Of a stretch of DNA of 64,000 bases, positions 43,519-52,229 are shown one piece after another. The translations under genes were made by a program, and so were the position numbers. The DNA lies in assembly GCF_018139625.1 (NCBI RefSeq), contig NZ_JAGSOH010000018.1, forward strand, positions 21,105-85,104, read 5' to 3'. Numbering within the stretch: position 1 is the stretch's first letter; each line of letters starts with the position of its first letter. The notes below the pieces were generated by a model. That model made no database searches. It was not told where the DNA came from and was given only the letters and a program-made list of their open reading frames with translations. This DNA comes from Actinospica acidithermotolerans (lineage in GTDB: Bacteria; Actinomycetota; Actinomycetes; Streptomycetales; Catenulisporaceae).

Positions 43519-44112
43519 ATGACAGGCAGTACGCATTCATTGCGGCGCCGACGCACGGCCACGCTGCTGGCCGCCGGGGCGGTCGGGGCGCTGCTGCTGG
43601 CCGGAGCGACGGCCTGCGCCTCGACGGGCAAGTCGGTCAGCGTGAGTTCGGGCGGTTCGTACTCGGGTTCCGCGTCCGCGACCGCCGGAAGCGCGTCGCC
43701 GTCCGCCTCGCCCTCGGCAGGCGCCACGGGCTCAACAAGCGCCGGCGGGACGACCACGGCGAGCTCCGGCGGACTCGGCGCCCCCGTCATCACCCCGAAC
43801 GCCCAGCTCAGCAGCTCGACGGCCGGCACCAAGTACACCGCGTTCGACAGCGCCTCGCACAGCGCCGACGGCCGCACGCTCTACCTGGGAATCGAATCGC
43901 AGGGCGGGGCCTGCGGGAAATACGACGTCGTGCTGCAGCAATCCGGAACCACGGTGAGCGTGGGTCTCGTGCACCTGTCCTCCGCCGGTCGTATGTGCCC
44001 GATGTACGTCACGCACATGCTCGTCCGCGCCACCCTCGCCGCCCCCCTGGACAGCAGGAAGGTCGTCGATCTGGCGAACGGCGAGACTGTCGCTTCCGCC
44101 CAGATCGGCTAA
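43519..44112 (+). CDS. Putative secreted lipoprotein, Ser/Gly-rich
   Basis: A 197-residue exported protein. A twin-arginine-like basic start (LRRRRTATLLAAG) and hydrophobic stretch end at a lipobox-like Cys (GATAC, about residue 33). About 55 Ser/Gly/Ala/Thr residues form a wall-spanning linker. The C-terminal ~100 residues form a small beta-rich domain with two Cys (GGACGKYDVV, GRMCPMYV) likely to be disulfide-bonded. I do not recognise the domain. GAGAAGGGA precedes ATG 43519. Confidence 0.78.
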   Translation: MTGSTHSLRRRRTATLLAAGAVGALLLAGATACASTGKSVSVSSGGSYSGSASATAGSASPSASPSAGATGSTSAGGTTTASSGGLGAPVITPNAQLSSSTAGTKYTAFDSASHSADGRTLYLGIESQGGACGKYDVVLQQSGTTVSVGLVHLSSAGRMCPMYVTHMLVRATLAAPLDSRKVVDLANGETVASAQIG

Positions 44113-44357
44113 CCTGGTTCCCAGGGCCGCTTAACGTGCGCTGAGAAACCCACAGGAAAGAATCAGCAGGAAACCCGGAACCTTTCACACCGTCCGGACG
44201 TCATATCTGGTGTAGTAGTACTCAGCACCGGGACACACCGGAGCTCGAGGTGGCGGAACCGAATCCCGAGTCGACTCCGACGGGATTACGAGTTCATCAC
44301 TTTGAGTGATGGAACGGTTCCGGAACGGGTACAACTATGGGGTAGGGACAACACAAG

Positions 44358-44461
44358 CCTGCGCCCGCGCCGCTCTCCCCCCGGCGACGTGGACGCTGTG
44401 GCGGGCCATATACGGAGGGCAGCCACCCGCTGAAGTTACGCGGGTGCTCCGGGTCCGCAGG
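44358..44461 (+). ncRNA. Candidate structured RNA (three-way junction) before a strong terminator
   Basis: CCTGCG (44358-44363) can pair with CGCAGG (44456-44461) and enclose two hairpins. The first pairs CCCGC (44364-44368) with GCGGG (44401-44405) and has an inner GCCG/CGGC stem (44369-44372 with 44382-44385) capped by a C-rich loop containing six consecutive C. The second pairs CACCCGC (44424-44430) with GCGGGTG (44440-44446) around a 9-nt loop. A strong terminator starts two bases later. No reading frame follows. The C-rich loop recalls actinobacterial 6C RNA, but the second C-loop is missing. Folding is by eye. Confidence 0.4.
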
Positions 44462-44462
44462 A

Positions 44463-44516
44463 GGTAGGGCCTCCGTCGTCGTTTGTGGGTAGCGACGCCG
44501 GAGGCCCTACCGTTTT
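44463..44516 (+). terminator. Strong intrinsic terminator
   Basis: GGTAGGGCCTCCG (44463-44475) pairs perfectly with CGGAGGCCCTACC (44499-44511), extended inward by CGTCG/CGACG and followed by GTTTTC. It lies 350 nt after the lipoprotein stop with the structured RNA candidate in between. Confidence 0.88.
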
Positions 44517-44557
44517 CTCCCCAGGTTCATCCCCACCGCCAGACAGGGGCGCCGCAG

Positions 44558-45120
44558 GACGACCGAGCAGTCCCGCCGCCGACCACCGGGGCAGCAACGT
44601 TCCACGCCTAATGGTCCGGAGCAGGCACCCCTGCCCGCCAGCCATCGACGCCCCTCCCTCGCCGAAAGCTCCAGAGCAGTCCTGCCGCCGACCACCGGAG
44701 CAGTAACTTTCCACGCCAGAGGTTCCGGAGCAGGCACGCTGGCGCCGACCTGAAGCAGCAACTTTCCACTCCAACGGTTTCGGAGCAGGCGCCCCTGGCG
44801 CTGGCCTGAAGCAGCAACTTTCCACGCCAACGGTTCCGGAGCACCTTCGCCACCAGCCGCCGACGCGCCTCTCACTTTCGGCCTTCCGCCGCACTCCGGC
44901 CTCCGACCACCGAAGCGCTGCCCATATCCACCTCCCGCCGCACTCCGGCCGCAGGCCGCAGGCGCCGCAGGCCGCGGGCTGCACGCTCCAGCTCACCGAA
45001 GCGCTCTCCTTACTTCGGTCTTTCGGCCTTCCGCCGCACTCCGGCCGCAGGGCGCCAGCCACCGACGCGTCTCCGCGATTCGCGGGACTTCCGAAGCACC
45101 GTTGCACCCTTGCGCCTCTG
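44558..45120. repeat. Imperfect repeats filling the 44.5-45.1 kb gap
   Basis: The core GCAGCAACTTTCCACGCCAA, followed by CGGTTCCGGAGCAGGC, occurs four times (starting near 44592, 44699, 44754 and 44812) with a few changes each. The first two copies are also preceded by a shared GAGCAGTCCYGCCGCCGACC block. A second family, TTCCGCCGCACTCCGGC, occurs about three times between 44883 and 45050. Reading frames through this stretch are repetitive, Ser/Gly/Cys-rich and not gene-like. I see no protein gene here. Confidence 0.75.
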
Positions 45121-45182
45121 CGCCTTTTCGCCTCTGCGCGTTGGATCGCCTCTGCGCGCCCCCGGCCGCTCCCGGACGGCGA

Positions 45183-45223
45183 AAGGCGCCCGCCGCGCGC
45201 GGTGTGCGCGTGGCGGGCGCCTT
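45183..45223 (-). terminator. Terminator of erpA
   Basis: AAGGCGCCCGCC (45183-45194) pairs perfectly with GGCGGGCGCCTT (45212-45223). On the minus strand the hairpin ends in CCTTTC, 24 nt after the erpA stop. Confidence 0.82.
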
Positions 45224-45246
45224 CTCAGGCGCTCGGCAGACCCGGC

Positions 45247-45606
45247 TTAGTTGAAGCTCTCGCCGCAGGCGCAGGAGCCGGTAGCGTTCGGGTTGTCGAT
45301 GGTGAAGCCCTGCTTCTCGATCGTGTCGACGAAGTCGACCGTCGCGCCGACCAGGTACGGGGCGCTCATGCGGTCGGTGACGACCTTCACGCCGCCGAAC
45401 TCGGAGACCACGTCGCCGTCCAGCGCGCGGTCGTCGAAGTACAGCTGGTAGCGCAGGCCGGAGCAGCCGCCGGGCTGGACCTGGACGCGCAGCGAGAGGT
45501 CGTCGCGGCCCTCCTGCTCCAGCAGGCTCTTGACCTTGGACGCGGCCTCATCCGTCAGGATGATCCCGTCGACCTTGGTGCTGCTGATCTCAACCTCTAC
45601 CGACAT
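45247..45606 (-). CDS. erpA: Iron-sulfur cluster insertion protein (A-type, HesB/ErpA)
   Basis: A 119-residue A-type Fe-S carrier. The three conserved cysteines are visible: one in QPGGCSGLRY and two in the C-terminal GSCACGESF. It delivers clusters to apo-proteins; the divergent neighbour NadA is a [4Fe-4S] enzyme, which makes functional association plausible. AAGGGG precedes ATG 45606. Length is normal for the family. Confidence 0.93.
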   Translation of the reverse strand: MSVEVEISSTKVDGIILTDEAASKVKSLLEQEGRDDLSLRVQVQPGGCSGLRYQLYFDDRALDGDVVSEFGGVKVVTDRMSAPYLVGATVDFVDTIEKQGFTIDNPNATGSCACGESFN

Positions 45607-45871
45607 CGTGCCAACCCCTTATCTCAGTACGGTCCGTCGGGTCGTTGCCTTCACGGATCAACGCCGCAACGACGGCTTGGTATTCCGAGCATCGGTGCCT
45701 GGTGCCAGCCGCCCTTCGCTTCCTATGGTCGCACATGTCCGGACGGGGCGTATATCACACGGCGATCACCGCCGTCGCCGGGAATATCCGTAGGGTAATA
45801 TGGCTTAACGTCAGTTGGACGATAACGGCGGTCGGCCCCGGGGGCCGGCCCGCACCGAGGAGCACGAGGAC

Positions 45872-47065
45872 GTGACCACCACCGATACCGGCAGCAGCCC
45901 CGCCGTCTTCGCGGAGCCGACGGGCACCCCGCTTTCGCTGCTGCTGCTCGGCCAGGCGGCCGACCCGCGCAGCGAGCGCGGCGTGGAGTGCCCCGGGGAC
46001 CTGCCCGCACCCAGCGACCCCGACCTGGTGGCCCGCGCGCTCGCGGCGAAGCAGGCGCTCGGCGACCGGGTGTTCATTCTCGGGCACCACTACCAGCGGG
46101 ACGAGGTCGTCCAGTTCGCCGACGTCACCGGCGACTCGTTCAAACTGGCCAGGGACGCGGCGAACCGGCCGGACGCCGAGTACATCGTCTTCTGCGGCGT
46201 GCACTTCATGGCCGAGTCCGCGGACATCCTCACGGCCGACGGGCAGCAGGTGCTGCTGCCCGACCTGGCGGCCGGCTGCTCGATGGCCGACATGGCCACG
46301 GCCGAGCAGGTCGAGCAGGCGTGGGACGTGCTCGAAGAGCTGGGCATCGCGGAGCGCGTGGTCCCGGTCTCCTACATGAACTCCTCCGCCGACATCAAGG
46401 CCTTCACCGGCAAGCACGGCGGCACGATCTGCACCTCGTCCAACGCCGAGCGCGCGCTGACCTGGGCCTTCGAGCAGGGCGAGCAGGTGCTGTTCCTGCC
46501 CGACCAGCACCTCGGCCGGAACACGGCGGTCCGCCAGCTGGGCCTGAGCCTGGACGACTGCGTGCTGTACAACCCCTTCAAGCCGATGGGCGGGCTGACC
46601 GCCGACCAGCTGCGCAACGCCAAGATGATCCTCTGGCGCGGGCACTGCTCCGTGCACGGCCGTTTCACGAAGGAGTGCGTGGACGAGGTCCGCGAGCGGA
46701 TCCCCGGCGTGAACGTGCTGGTGCACCCGGAGTGCCGCTACGAGGTCGTGGAGAGCGCCGACTACGTGGGCTCGACCGAGTACATCATCAAGACCCTCGA
46801 CGCCGCCGAGCCCGGCTCCAAGTGGGCGGTGGGCACCGAGCTGAACCTGGTGCGGCGGGTGGCCAACGCACACTCGGACAAGGAGATCGTCTTCCTGGAC
46901 AAGTCGGTCTGCTACTGCTCGACGATGAACCGGATCGACCTGCCGCACCTGGTCTGGACGCTTGAGTCACTGGTCGCCGGCAAGCCGGTGAACCGAATCA
47001 CGGTCGCCCCGGACACCGCCGCGCTGGCCCAGGCCGCCTTGGAGCAGATGCTCGCACTGCCGTAG
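45872..47065 (+). CDS. nadA: Quinolinate synthase
   Basis: A 397-residue [4Fe-4S] enzyme that condenses iminoaspartate with dihydroxyacetone phosphate to quinolinate for NAD synthesis. Motifs are ILGHHYQRDEVVQFAD, VFCGVHFMAESA, PDLAAGCSMADMA, RGHCSVHGRF and VHPECRYEVVE, and the cluster-type cysteines include the C-terminal SVCYCSTMNRI. The frame is open to TTG 45815, but GTG 45872 has AGGAG 9 nt upstream. nadB/nadC are not adjacent. Its 3' end converges on the 127-bp repeat array. Confidence 0.94.
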   Translation: MTTTDTGSSPAVFAEPTGTPLSLLLLGQAADPRSERGVECPGDLPAPSDPDLVARALAAKQALGDRVFILGHHYQRDEVVQFADVTGDSFKLARDAANRPDAEYIVFCGVHFMAESADILTADGQQVLLPDLAAGCSMADMATAEQVEQAWDVLEELGIAERVVPVSYMNSSADIKAFTGKHGGTICTSSNAERALTWAFEQGEQVLFLPDQHLGRNTAVRQLGLSLDDCVLYNPFKPMGGLTADQLRNAKMILWRGHCSVHGRFTKECVDEVRERIPGVNVLVHPECRYEVVESADYVGSTEYIIKTLDAAEPGSKWAVGTELNLVRRVANAHSDKEIVFLDKSVCYCSTMNRIDLPHLVWTLESLVAGKPVNRITVAPDTAALAQAALEQMLALP

Positions 47066-47139
47066 GCGGTCGAACCCGAACGAAGCCGAACGCCACCAGG
47101 TCGCCGGCCTGCTCGCCGCCCGCGCTCACGGAGAAGCCG

Positions 47140-47650
47140 TGCGCCCGGATCCAAGGGATCGATCCGGGGGGCGGCGTTCGCGCATCGGTCCTGGTGGGTC
47201 AGTAATCCAAATCCACCTGGATCGGCAGGCGGTCTGCCTGCCCTTGGCGATCGCGGAGAGCACAACCGAGCGCCGCGCGCCGGACCCAAGGAACCCGGGG
47301 CTGCGTTCGCATCGGTCGTGGTGGGTCAGTAATCCAGGTCCACCTGGATCGGCAGGCGGTCTACCTGCCCTTGGCGATCGTGGACAGCACAACCGAGCGC
47401 CGCGCCCCGGACCCAAGGAATCCGGGGCGGCGTTCGCATCGGTCTTGGTGGGTCAGTAATCCAGGTCCACCTGGATCGGCAGGCGGTCTGCCTGCCCTTG
47501 ACGATCGCGGAGAGCGCAACCGAGCGCCGCGCCCCGGGCCCAAGGAATCCGGGGCTGCGTTCGCGCATCGGTCGTGGTCGGTCAGTAGTCCAGGTCCACC
47601 TGGATCGGCAGGTGGGTCTGCCCCTTGGCGATCGCGGAGAGCACCACGGA
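47140..47650. repeat. Four-copy 127-bp tandem array including a gene's 3' end
   Basis: The block GGTCAGTA(A/G)TCCA recurs with AGT at 47201, 47328, 47455 and 47584, spacings of 127, 127 and 129 bp. The rightmost copy is the end of the phosphatase gene; the other three carry its last ~20 codons and stop on the minus strand (all keep the ending GAC/TAC-stop), plus ~60 bp of 3' flank. Each extra copy contains the hairpins CCAGGT/ACCTGG and GGCAGGC/GCCTGCC. No other gene lies in 47066-47581. Confidence 0.92.
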
Positions 47651-49030
47651 GCGGAGCGGCGTGAGGCCGCGGGTGAGCACGTCGTCCAGTCGCACGATCG
47701 GGAACTCGGCGGGCCAGGTGAACCCGAAGCCGCTGCCCGCCGCCTGCTGCGCGCTGGTCAGGCCGTCGGCGTTGGTCAGCTGGCCGAACTGGCGGTCCGT
47801 GGCGGCCACGTTGATGTCGCCGATCACGGCGATCCGCGACGAGTGGTCCGCCTCGAGCAGTTGGACGAACTTCGTCAGCGCCTGGTCGCGCACCTTCGCG
47901 AAGCCCTGGTCGCCGAGCACTGGCTGCGGCAGGTGCACGAGGTAGACGGTCAGATCGCCCTTCGGCGTGCTGAGCGTGGCCTTCAGGGCGCCGACGATCG
48001 GCGCTCCCGTGGCGGAGGCGGCCAGCCCGAGGTCGTCCGCGCCGAGCGAGAGAGTCTGCGCGGCCTGCGTCGTGCCGAGAGCTATCGGCTGCGCGCTCAG
48101 GATCGGGTACTTGCTCCACAGTCCGAACTCGTACTCGGTGGTGTGGTTGGCGTACGCGGAGTTGAGCGCGTTGACGGCGTTCGACTCGGAGACCGAGGAG
48201 TACATGTCCTCGAGGGCGACGATGTCCGCCTTCTGCGCCAGGGCCATCGTGCCGGAGGCGGTGGCCTCCTGCGCGTTGCCGTTGACGTCCTCGCTGAAGA
48301 TCCGCAGCTGGGCGGTCGCGCTGCTTCCGCGCGGCAGCATCGTCGGGCCGTAGAGAGCGGTCCACGCGAGCGCGGCGGCCAGGGTCACGACGATCGCGCG
48401 CTTCGTGTGCACGATCGCCGCGATGATGAACAGCAGCAGGATCGGCACGCCGACCCACGGCAGCCACGTCTCCAGCAGCGAGCCGATGCCGCCCGCGTCG
48501 GGCAGGAATCGGTGCAGCACAAGGAAGATGACGGCGAGACAGGCCAGCACGATGACGCCGTTCGACGTCTGACGCCGCATTCGCGAGCGGTGCGACTTCG
48601 CCGAGCGCAGCGTCCGCGGCTTCTCGGGCTCCGTCGCGGGCTCGAGGCCCGCGGTCCCCGGGGCCGCCCCGGGGAACGGTGTGATGATCGGCGCGGAGCC
48701 GAACTCCGCAGCCACCGGCCCCTGCTCCGGGTGACCTGCCGTCAGGCCCGTTGGCTGGCTCGGGATGGTCGGCGTCGCAGCGCCCGGCTGAGCCGACGAC
48801 ATTCCATCCGGCTGCGTGGGGAAGGTGGGCGCCGCAGTGTGCGGCTGAGACGGGATACCGTCCGGCCGGCTCGGGATGATCGGCGTCGTCGGGTCGGGCT
48901 CGCCCGGCTGGCCTGGGGTTAACTCGGCCCGTTGCGCGGGGATGCCGAACTCGGGCCACAGCCGCGGGTCGGGCGTCTCCCGACTCGTCTGCTCGTCGCC
49001 CTCGGCACCGGTCACCGGCCCAGCCACCAT
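47582..49030 (-). CDS. Membrane-anchored endonuclease/exonuclease/phosphatase (EEP) protein
   Basis: A 482-residue protein. Residues 1-140 are a cytoplasmic Pro/Thr/Gln-rich tract with repeats of the type PTIPSQPDG. Three membrane helices follow (about 150-170, 183-200 and 205-225), then an extracytoplasmic EEP domain with IVALEDMYSS (metal Glu), VYLVHLPQPV, VIGDINVAATDRQF (Asp/Asn) and a C-terminal AIAKGQTHLPIQVDL, where the canonical SDH is QTH. Reduced or altered catalysis is possible. GGAGG lies about 10 nt before ATG 49030. Its 3' end has been tandemly multiplied downstream. Confidence 0.85.
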   Translation of the reverse strand: MVAGPVTGAEGDEQTSRETPDPRLWPEFGIPAQRAELTPGQPGEPDPTTPIIPSRPDGIPSQPHTAAPTFPTQPDGMSSAQPGAATPTIPSQPTGLTAGHPEQGPVAAEFGSAPIITPFPGAAPGTAGLEPATEPEKPRTLRSAKSHRSRMRRQTSNGVIVLACLAVIFLVLHRFLPDAGGIGSLLETWLPWVGVPILLLFIIAAIVHTKRAIVVTLAAALAWTALYGPTMLPRGSSATAQLRIFSEDVNGNAQEATASGTMALAQKADIVALEDMYSSVSESNAVNALNSAYANHTTEYEFGLWSKYPILSAQPIALGTTQAAQTLSLGADDLGLAASATGAPIVGALKATLSTPKGDLTVYLVHLPQPVLGDQGFAKVRDQALTKFVQLLEADHSSRIAVIGDINVAATDRQFGQLTNADGLTSAQQAAGSGFGFTWPAEFPIVRLDDVLTRGLTPLRSVVLSAIAKGQTHLPIQVDLDY

Positions 49031-49202
49031 CGCTCGCAATCCTCCACGGTCCCGCAACAACCGCGCAGCGGCGCCCAGGTCAGGGCGCCTCGACGGGCAC
49101 CGAGCCTAGCGGTACGGACGGCGGGGCTGGCAAGTCGGAAGCCGAATCGTGGCAGAGGTGTGACGTGTGTGGTCGGGGTCTGAGTCGAGGGCGACGCGGC
49201 GG

Positions 49203-49772
49203 CTACAGGCCGGGCGCGCCCCACACGGGGAACCAGCGGGTCAGGTCCTTCTCCAGCCGCAGGTCGTTGCCCAGCTGCGACTTGATCTGCAGCTCCAGCG
49301 TGTTGTCCCGCTGCGGCTCGGCGAGCGGCGCGAAGGGGTAGAACGTCCCTTGCTTGTAGAGGTAGATCAGCGCCAGCTTGCGGCCGCGGTCGTCCTGGAA
49401 GCTGACCAGGGTGCACAGCAGGTAGGGGCCGAATCCGTTGTCCTGCAGGGCCGAGTTGACCGCGTGCACGTCGTTGACGAGGCTCGTCATGTCGTCCTGC
49501 GCGCGCTGGCAGAGCACCCAGGTGTAGCCGTACTTGTCCTTGCTCACCTGGACCTTCGGCCCGTCGATGCCCTCGAGCAGCTCCTCGACGTCCGACTCGA
49601 CCTGGTTGAACGCCACGCCCTCGGCCTTGCGGTAGCAGACCGCGCCGTAGCCGGTGGGCCGGAAGGTGCCGTTGACCTCCAGCGTCAGCGCTGCCGAGGG
49701 CAGGCCGAAGAGCTGGTCAAGGTTCGGCTGCACCGGCTTGCTGCGGCCGAGAAGAGTGTCGAGGAGACCCAT
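49203..49772 (-). CDS. pspAB: PspA-associated protein PspAB
   Basis: A 189-residue soluble protein beginning MGLLDTLLGRSKPVQPNLDQLF, a signature I associate with the actinobacterial PspAB family, and ending in the conserved LRLEKDLTRWFPVWGAPGL in outline. It is part of the phage-shock-type envelope stress set here (htpX, pspAA and pspA follow upstream). Its biochemical role is unknown. It is co-directional with htpX, 51 nt after the htpX stop. Confidence 0.87.
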   Translation of the reverse strand: MGLLDTLLGRSKPVQPNLDQLFGLPSAALTLEVNGTFRPTGYGAVCYRKAEGVAFNQVESDVEELLEGIDGPKVQVSKDKYGYTWVLCQRAQDDMTSLVNDVHAVNSALQDNGFGPYLLCTLVSFQDDRGRKLALIYLYKQGTFYPFAPLAEPQRDNTLELQIKSQLGNDLRLEKDLTRWFPVWGAPGL

Positions 49773-49823
49773 GACCCCACCCTATCCAGTCGTGACGTAC
49801 CGGTCAGCCGATCCGGCCGGAAC

Positions 49824-50759
49824 TCAGCGCCGGCCCAGCTGGTTCGAGCCGAGCTGGTCGGAGATCTTGATCAGCTGGTCGACCCGCTTCTCGGTGCTCG
49901 GGTGTGTGGCCAGCAGCGCCATCAGCGACTCCTTGCGCAGCGCCGGGGCGAAGTAGAAGGCGTTGTACGGCTCGGCGGCGCGCAGGTCCTCCTGCGGGAT
50001 CTTGGCCATGTCGCCGGTGATCTTCTGCAGCGCGGAGGCGAGCGCCATCGGATTGCCCGTCAGCTGCGCGCCGGCGCGGTCGGCGGCGAGCTCGCGGTAC
50101 CGGGAGAGCGCCCGGACGAGCAGGAAGGAGATCGCGTACGTGACGATCGAGACGAGCATGATGACCAGCTGGGCCATCGCCGCGTTGCCGTCCCGGTCGT
50201 TGCGCCGGTCCCCGCCGAGGCCGAACCAGAACGCCATCCTGGCCACCATGCCGGCCAGGATGCCGAGGAACGAGGCGATGGTGATCACCAGCACGTCGCG
50301 GTGGGCGACGTGCGAGAGTTCGTGGGCGAGCACGCCCTCGACCTCTTCCTTGGTGAGGTTCGAGTTGCGCATCAGGCCGGTGGTGACGCAGATCACCGCG
50401 TTGTCCGGGTTGCGGCCGGTCGCGAAGGCGTTCGGCACCGGGGTGTCCGAGATGGCGACCCGCGGCTTGGGCATGTTCGCCATGACGCACAGCCGGTCCA
50501 CGATCGCGTGCAGCTCGGGCGCCTGCTCCGGGCTGACCTCGTGCGCGCCCATGGCGAAGGTGGCGATCTTGTCGGAGAAGAAGAACTGCGCGCCGAGCAG
50601 CAGCGCGGCGAAGATGAGCACGATCGGCAGGCTCTGCGTCGGCACGAAGGCGATGAGCGCCGCGATGAAGGCCACCGCGAGCAAGCCGATGAGGAACATG
50701 ACGAGCACCATCCGGGAGGTGAGCCCCCGGTCCGGTGCGAACCTCGTCTTGGTGGCCAC
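49824..50759 (-). CDS. htpX: Membrane zinc metalloprotease HtpX
   Basis: A 311-residue M48 protease that degrades misfolded membrane proteins. Two N-terminal helices (about 19-55) precede the zinc motif VLAHELSHVAHRD, two more helices flank 170-220, and RYRELAADRAGA supplies the third zinc ligand. I chose GTG 50759 because AAAGGG lies 8 nt upstream; the frame is open to 50831. Next to PspA and its partners it points to a membrane-stress locus. Confidence 0.93.
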   Translation of the reverse strand: MATKTRFAPDRGLTSRMVLVMFLIGLLAVAFIAALIAFVPTQSLPIVLIFAALLLGAQFFFSDKIATFAMGAHEVSPEQAPELHAIVDRLCVMANMPKPRVAISDTPVPNAFATGRNPDNAVICVTTGLMRNSNLTKEEVEGVLAHELSHVAHRDVLVITIASFLGILAGMVARMAFWFGLGGDRRNDRDGNAAMAQLVIMLVSIVTYAISFLLVRALSRYRELAADRAGAQLTGNPMALASALQKITGDMAKIPQEDLRAAEPYNAFYFAPALRKESLMALLATHPSTEKRVDQLIKISDQLGSNQLGRR

Positions 50760-50925
50760 TGCTGCCGCCCTTTCCCGCGTCTCTCGTCTGCACCGTCGCC
50801 GGTGATCCTGGGGTGAGTCTGCCGGTTCCAACGAACCTGTCGGAACGACGGTTCCCCGCGTGAGGCGGAATCCGCCTGAAGACTTGCCGAGAATCCGCGG
50901 GGCTCCTCCCCCGTCCGGCGCAACG

Positions 50926-50963
50926 CGGACGTCCCCTTCCGCCGCGGCGGAAGGGGACGTCCG
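50926..50963. terminator. Terminator of the pspA-pspAA operon
   Basis: A perfect palindrome with 19-bp arms, beginning CGGACGTCCCCTTCCGCC and centred between 50944 and 50945, just downstream of the pspAA stop and upstream of htpX. Confidence 0.88.
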
Positions 50964-51002
50964 GTGAAGGCTTGCGAGTCGCGGCCGGAGGGCGGGCGCG
51001 GC

Positions 51003-51281
51003 TCAGCCCGGGATCAGCCCGTCGGAGGAGAGCAGGTCGCGCACCTCGTCCAGGCTGGAGTGGGCGCTCGGCAGGATGAAGTCGCTCGGCTTGAGCTCCT
51101 CCACCGGGAGCGGGCTGCCGAGCTCGCGGACCCGGCCGAGCAGCGCCCCCATCGCCGCGTCGAAGCGGGACTGCTCGCCCGCCTCGACCGCGGCCATCAG
51201 CTCGTCGTCGAGCTTGTTGAGCTCGACGAGCGACTCCTTCTCGAGGACCAGCTGGCCCTCGCCCAGGATCCGCACGATCAT
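51003..51281 (-). CDS. pspAA: PspA-associated protein PspAA
   Basis: A 92-residue protein starting MIVRILGEGQLVLEKESLVELNKLDD in outline, the conserved opening of PspAA, with a helical middle and a C-terminal LPSAHSSLDEVRDLLSSDGLIPG. It probably binds PspA. Its ATG overlaps the pspA stop by 4 nt, so translation is coupled. Length is standard. Confidence 0.9.
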   Translation of the reverse strand: MIVRILGEGQLVLEKESLVELNKLDDELMAAVEAGEQSRFDAAMGALLGRVRELGSPLPVEELKPSDFILPSAHSSLDEVRDLLSSDGLIPG

Positions 51282-52090
51282 GCGGCGCCACCGTCCTTGA
51301 GGACGTCGGCGTCGCTGATCTCGTCGCTCTTGCTCGCGTAGGAGGTGCCCTTGCCGGACTCGAGCTCCTTGTTGGCGCCCGCGCCGCCGGACAGCTCCAG
51401 CTTCATCTTCGCCAGCTGGTCGTCGACCGCGCCGCCGGAGGAGAGCGCCTCGAGCTGCCGGGTGATGTCGTCCTTGGCCAGGCCGGACGGGTCGTCCAGC
51501 GCGCCGGAGGCCATCAGCTCGTCCACCGCGGACGCGCGGGCCTGCAGCTGCGCGGTCTTGTCCTGGGCGCGCTGGATCGCCATGCCGACGTCGCCCATCT
51601 CCTCGGAGATGCCGGAGAACGCCTCGCCGATCTGCGCCTGGGCCTGGGCCGCGGTGTAGGTCGCCTTGATGGTCTCCTTCTGCGTCCGGAAGGCCTCCAC
51701 CTTGGCCTCGAGCGCCTTGGACTGCCGAACCAGGTTCTCCTCCTGGGTCTGCAGCGATTCGTACTGCGTGTTCAGGTCGCCGATCTGCGCGGAGATGTTC
51801 GCGCGCCGGGTCAGGGCCTCGCGGGCGAGGTCCTCGCGGCCGAGCTCCAGCGCCTTGCGGGCCTGGCCCTCGAGCTTGTCGCCCTCCTGCTGGAGCTTCT
51901 TCATCTGCAACTCGACGCGCTTGCGGGAGGTCGCGACGTCGGCGACACCGCGGCGTACCTTCTGCAGCAGCTCCATCTGCTTCTGGTACGAGTAGTCGAG
52001 CGTCTCGCGCGGATCCTCGTACTTGTCCAGCGCCTTGTTGGCCTTGGACTTGAAGATCAAGGACATCCGCTTCATTACTCCGTCGGCCAT
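51278..52090 (-). CDS. pspA: Phage shock protein A / IM30 family
   Basis: A 270-residue ESCRT-III-like protein that oligomerises on stressed membranes. An N-terminal amphipathic segment (KRMSLIFKSKANKALDK) precedes about 170 residues of coiled coil and a less ordered C-terminal tail rich in Gly/Ser/Ala. The block YEDPRETLDYSYQKQMELLQKVRR is typical. GGAGGG precedes ATG 52090; an internal ATG at 52075 is an alternative. First gene of pspA-pspAA. Confidence 0.94.
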   Translation of the reverse strand: MADGVMKRMSLIFKSKANKALDKYEDPRETLDYSYQKQMELLQKVRRGVADVATSRKRVELQMKKLQQEGDKLEGQARKALELGREDLAREALTRRANISAQIGDLNTQYESLQTQEENLVRQSKALEAKVEAFRTQKETIKATYTAAQAQAQIGEAFSGISEEMGDVGMAIQRAQDKTAQLQARASAVDELMASGALDDPSGLAKDDITRQLEALSSGGAVDDQLAKMKLELSGGAGANKELESGKGTSYASKSDEISDADVLKDGGAA

Positions 52091-52229
52091 CAGCCCTCCA
52101 GCTCCCCCTTCGATAAGGTGCGGTGTAGCTCACGTTGAGACTGGTATGCACCCACGATATTCCCTCGCGGGGTTACAGGGCCATCGCGGCGGTTATGTAC
52201 CCGGGCCCGAAACGTTTACCCTTCCATAC

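Noticed and set aside
44364..44405. 6C RNA
   Set aside because: Only one hairpin has a six-C loop; 6C RNAs have two such loops. Kept as an unnamed structured RNA candidate.
44436..45107. 223-codon minus-strand frame in the gap before erpA
   Set aside because: The peptide is made of the DNA repeats themselves (CSGTVGVESCC-type units), has no start context or domain, and its 3' end runs through the terminator at 44463-44516.
47140..47650. CRISPR array
   Set aside because: Units are about 127 bp and contiguous, with no short repeat/unique spacer pattern and no cas genes; the repeats derive from the adjacent gene's 3' end.
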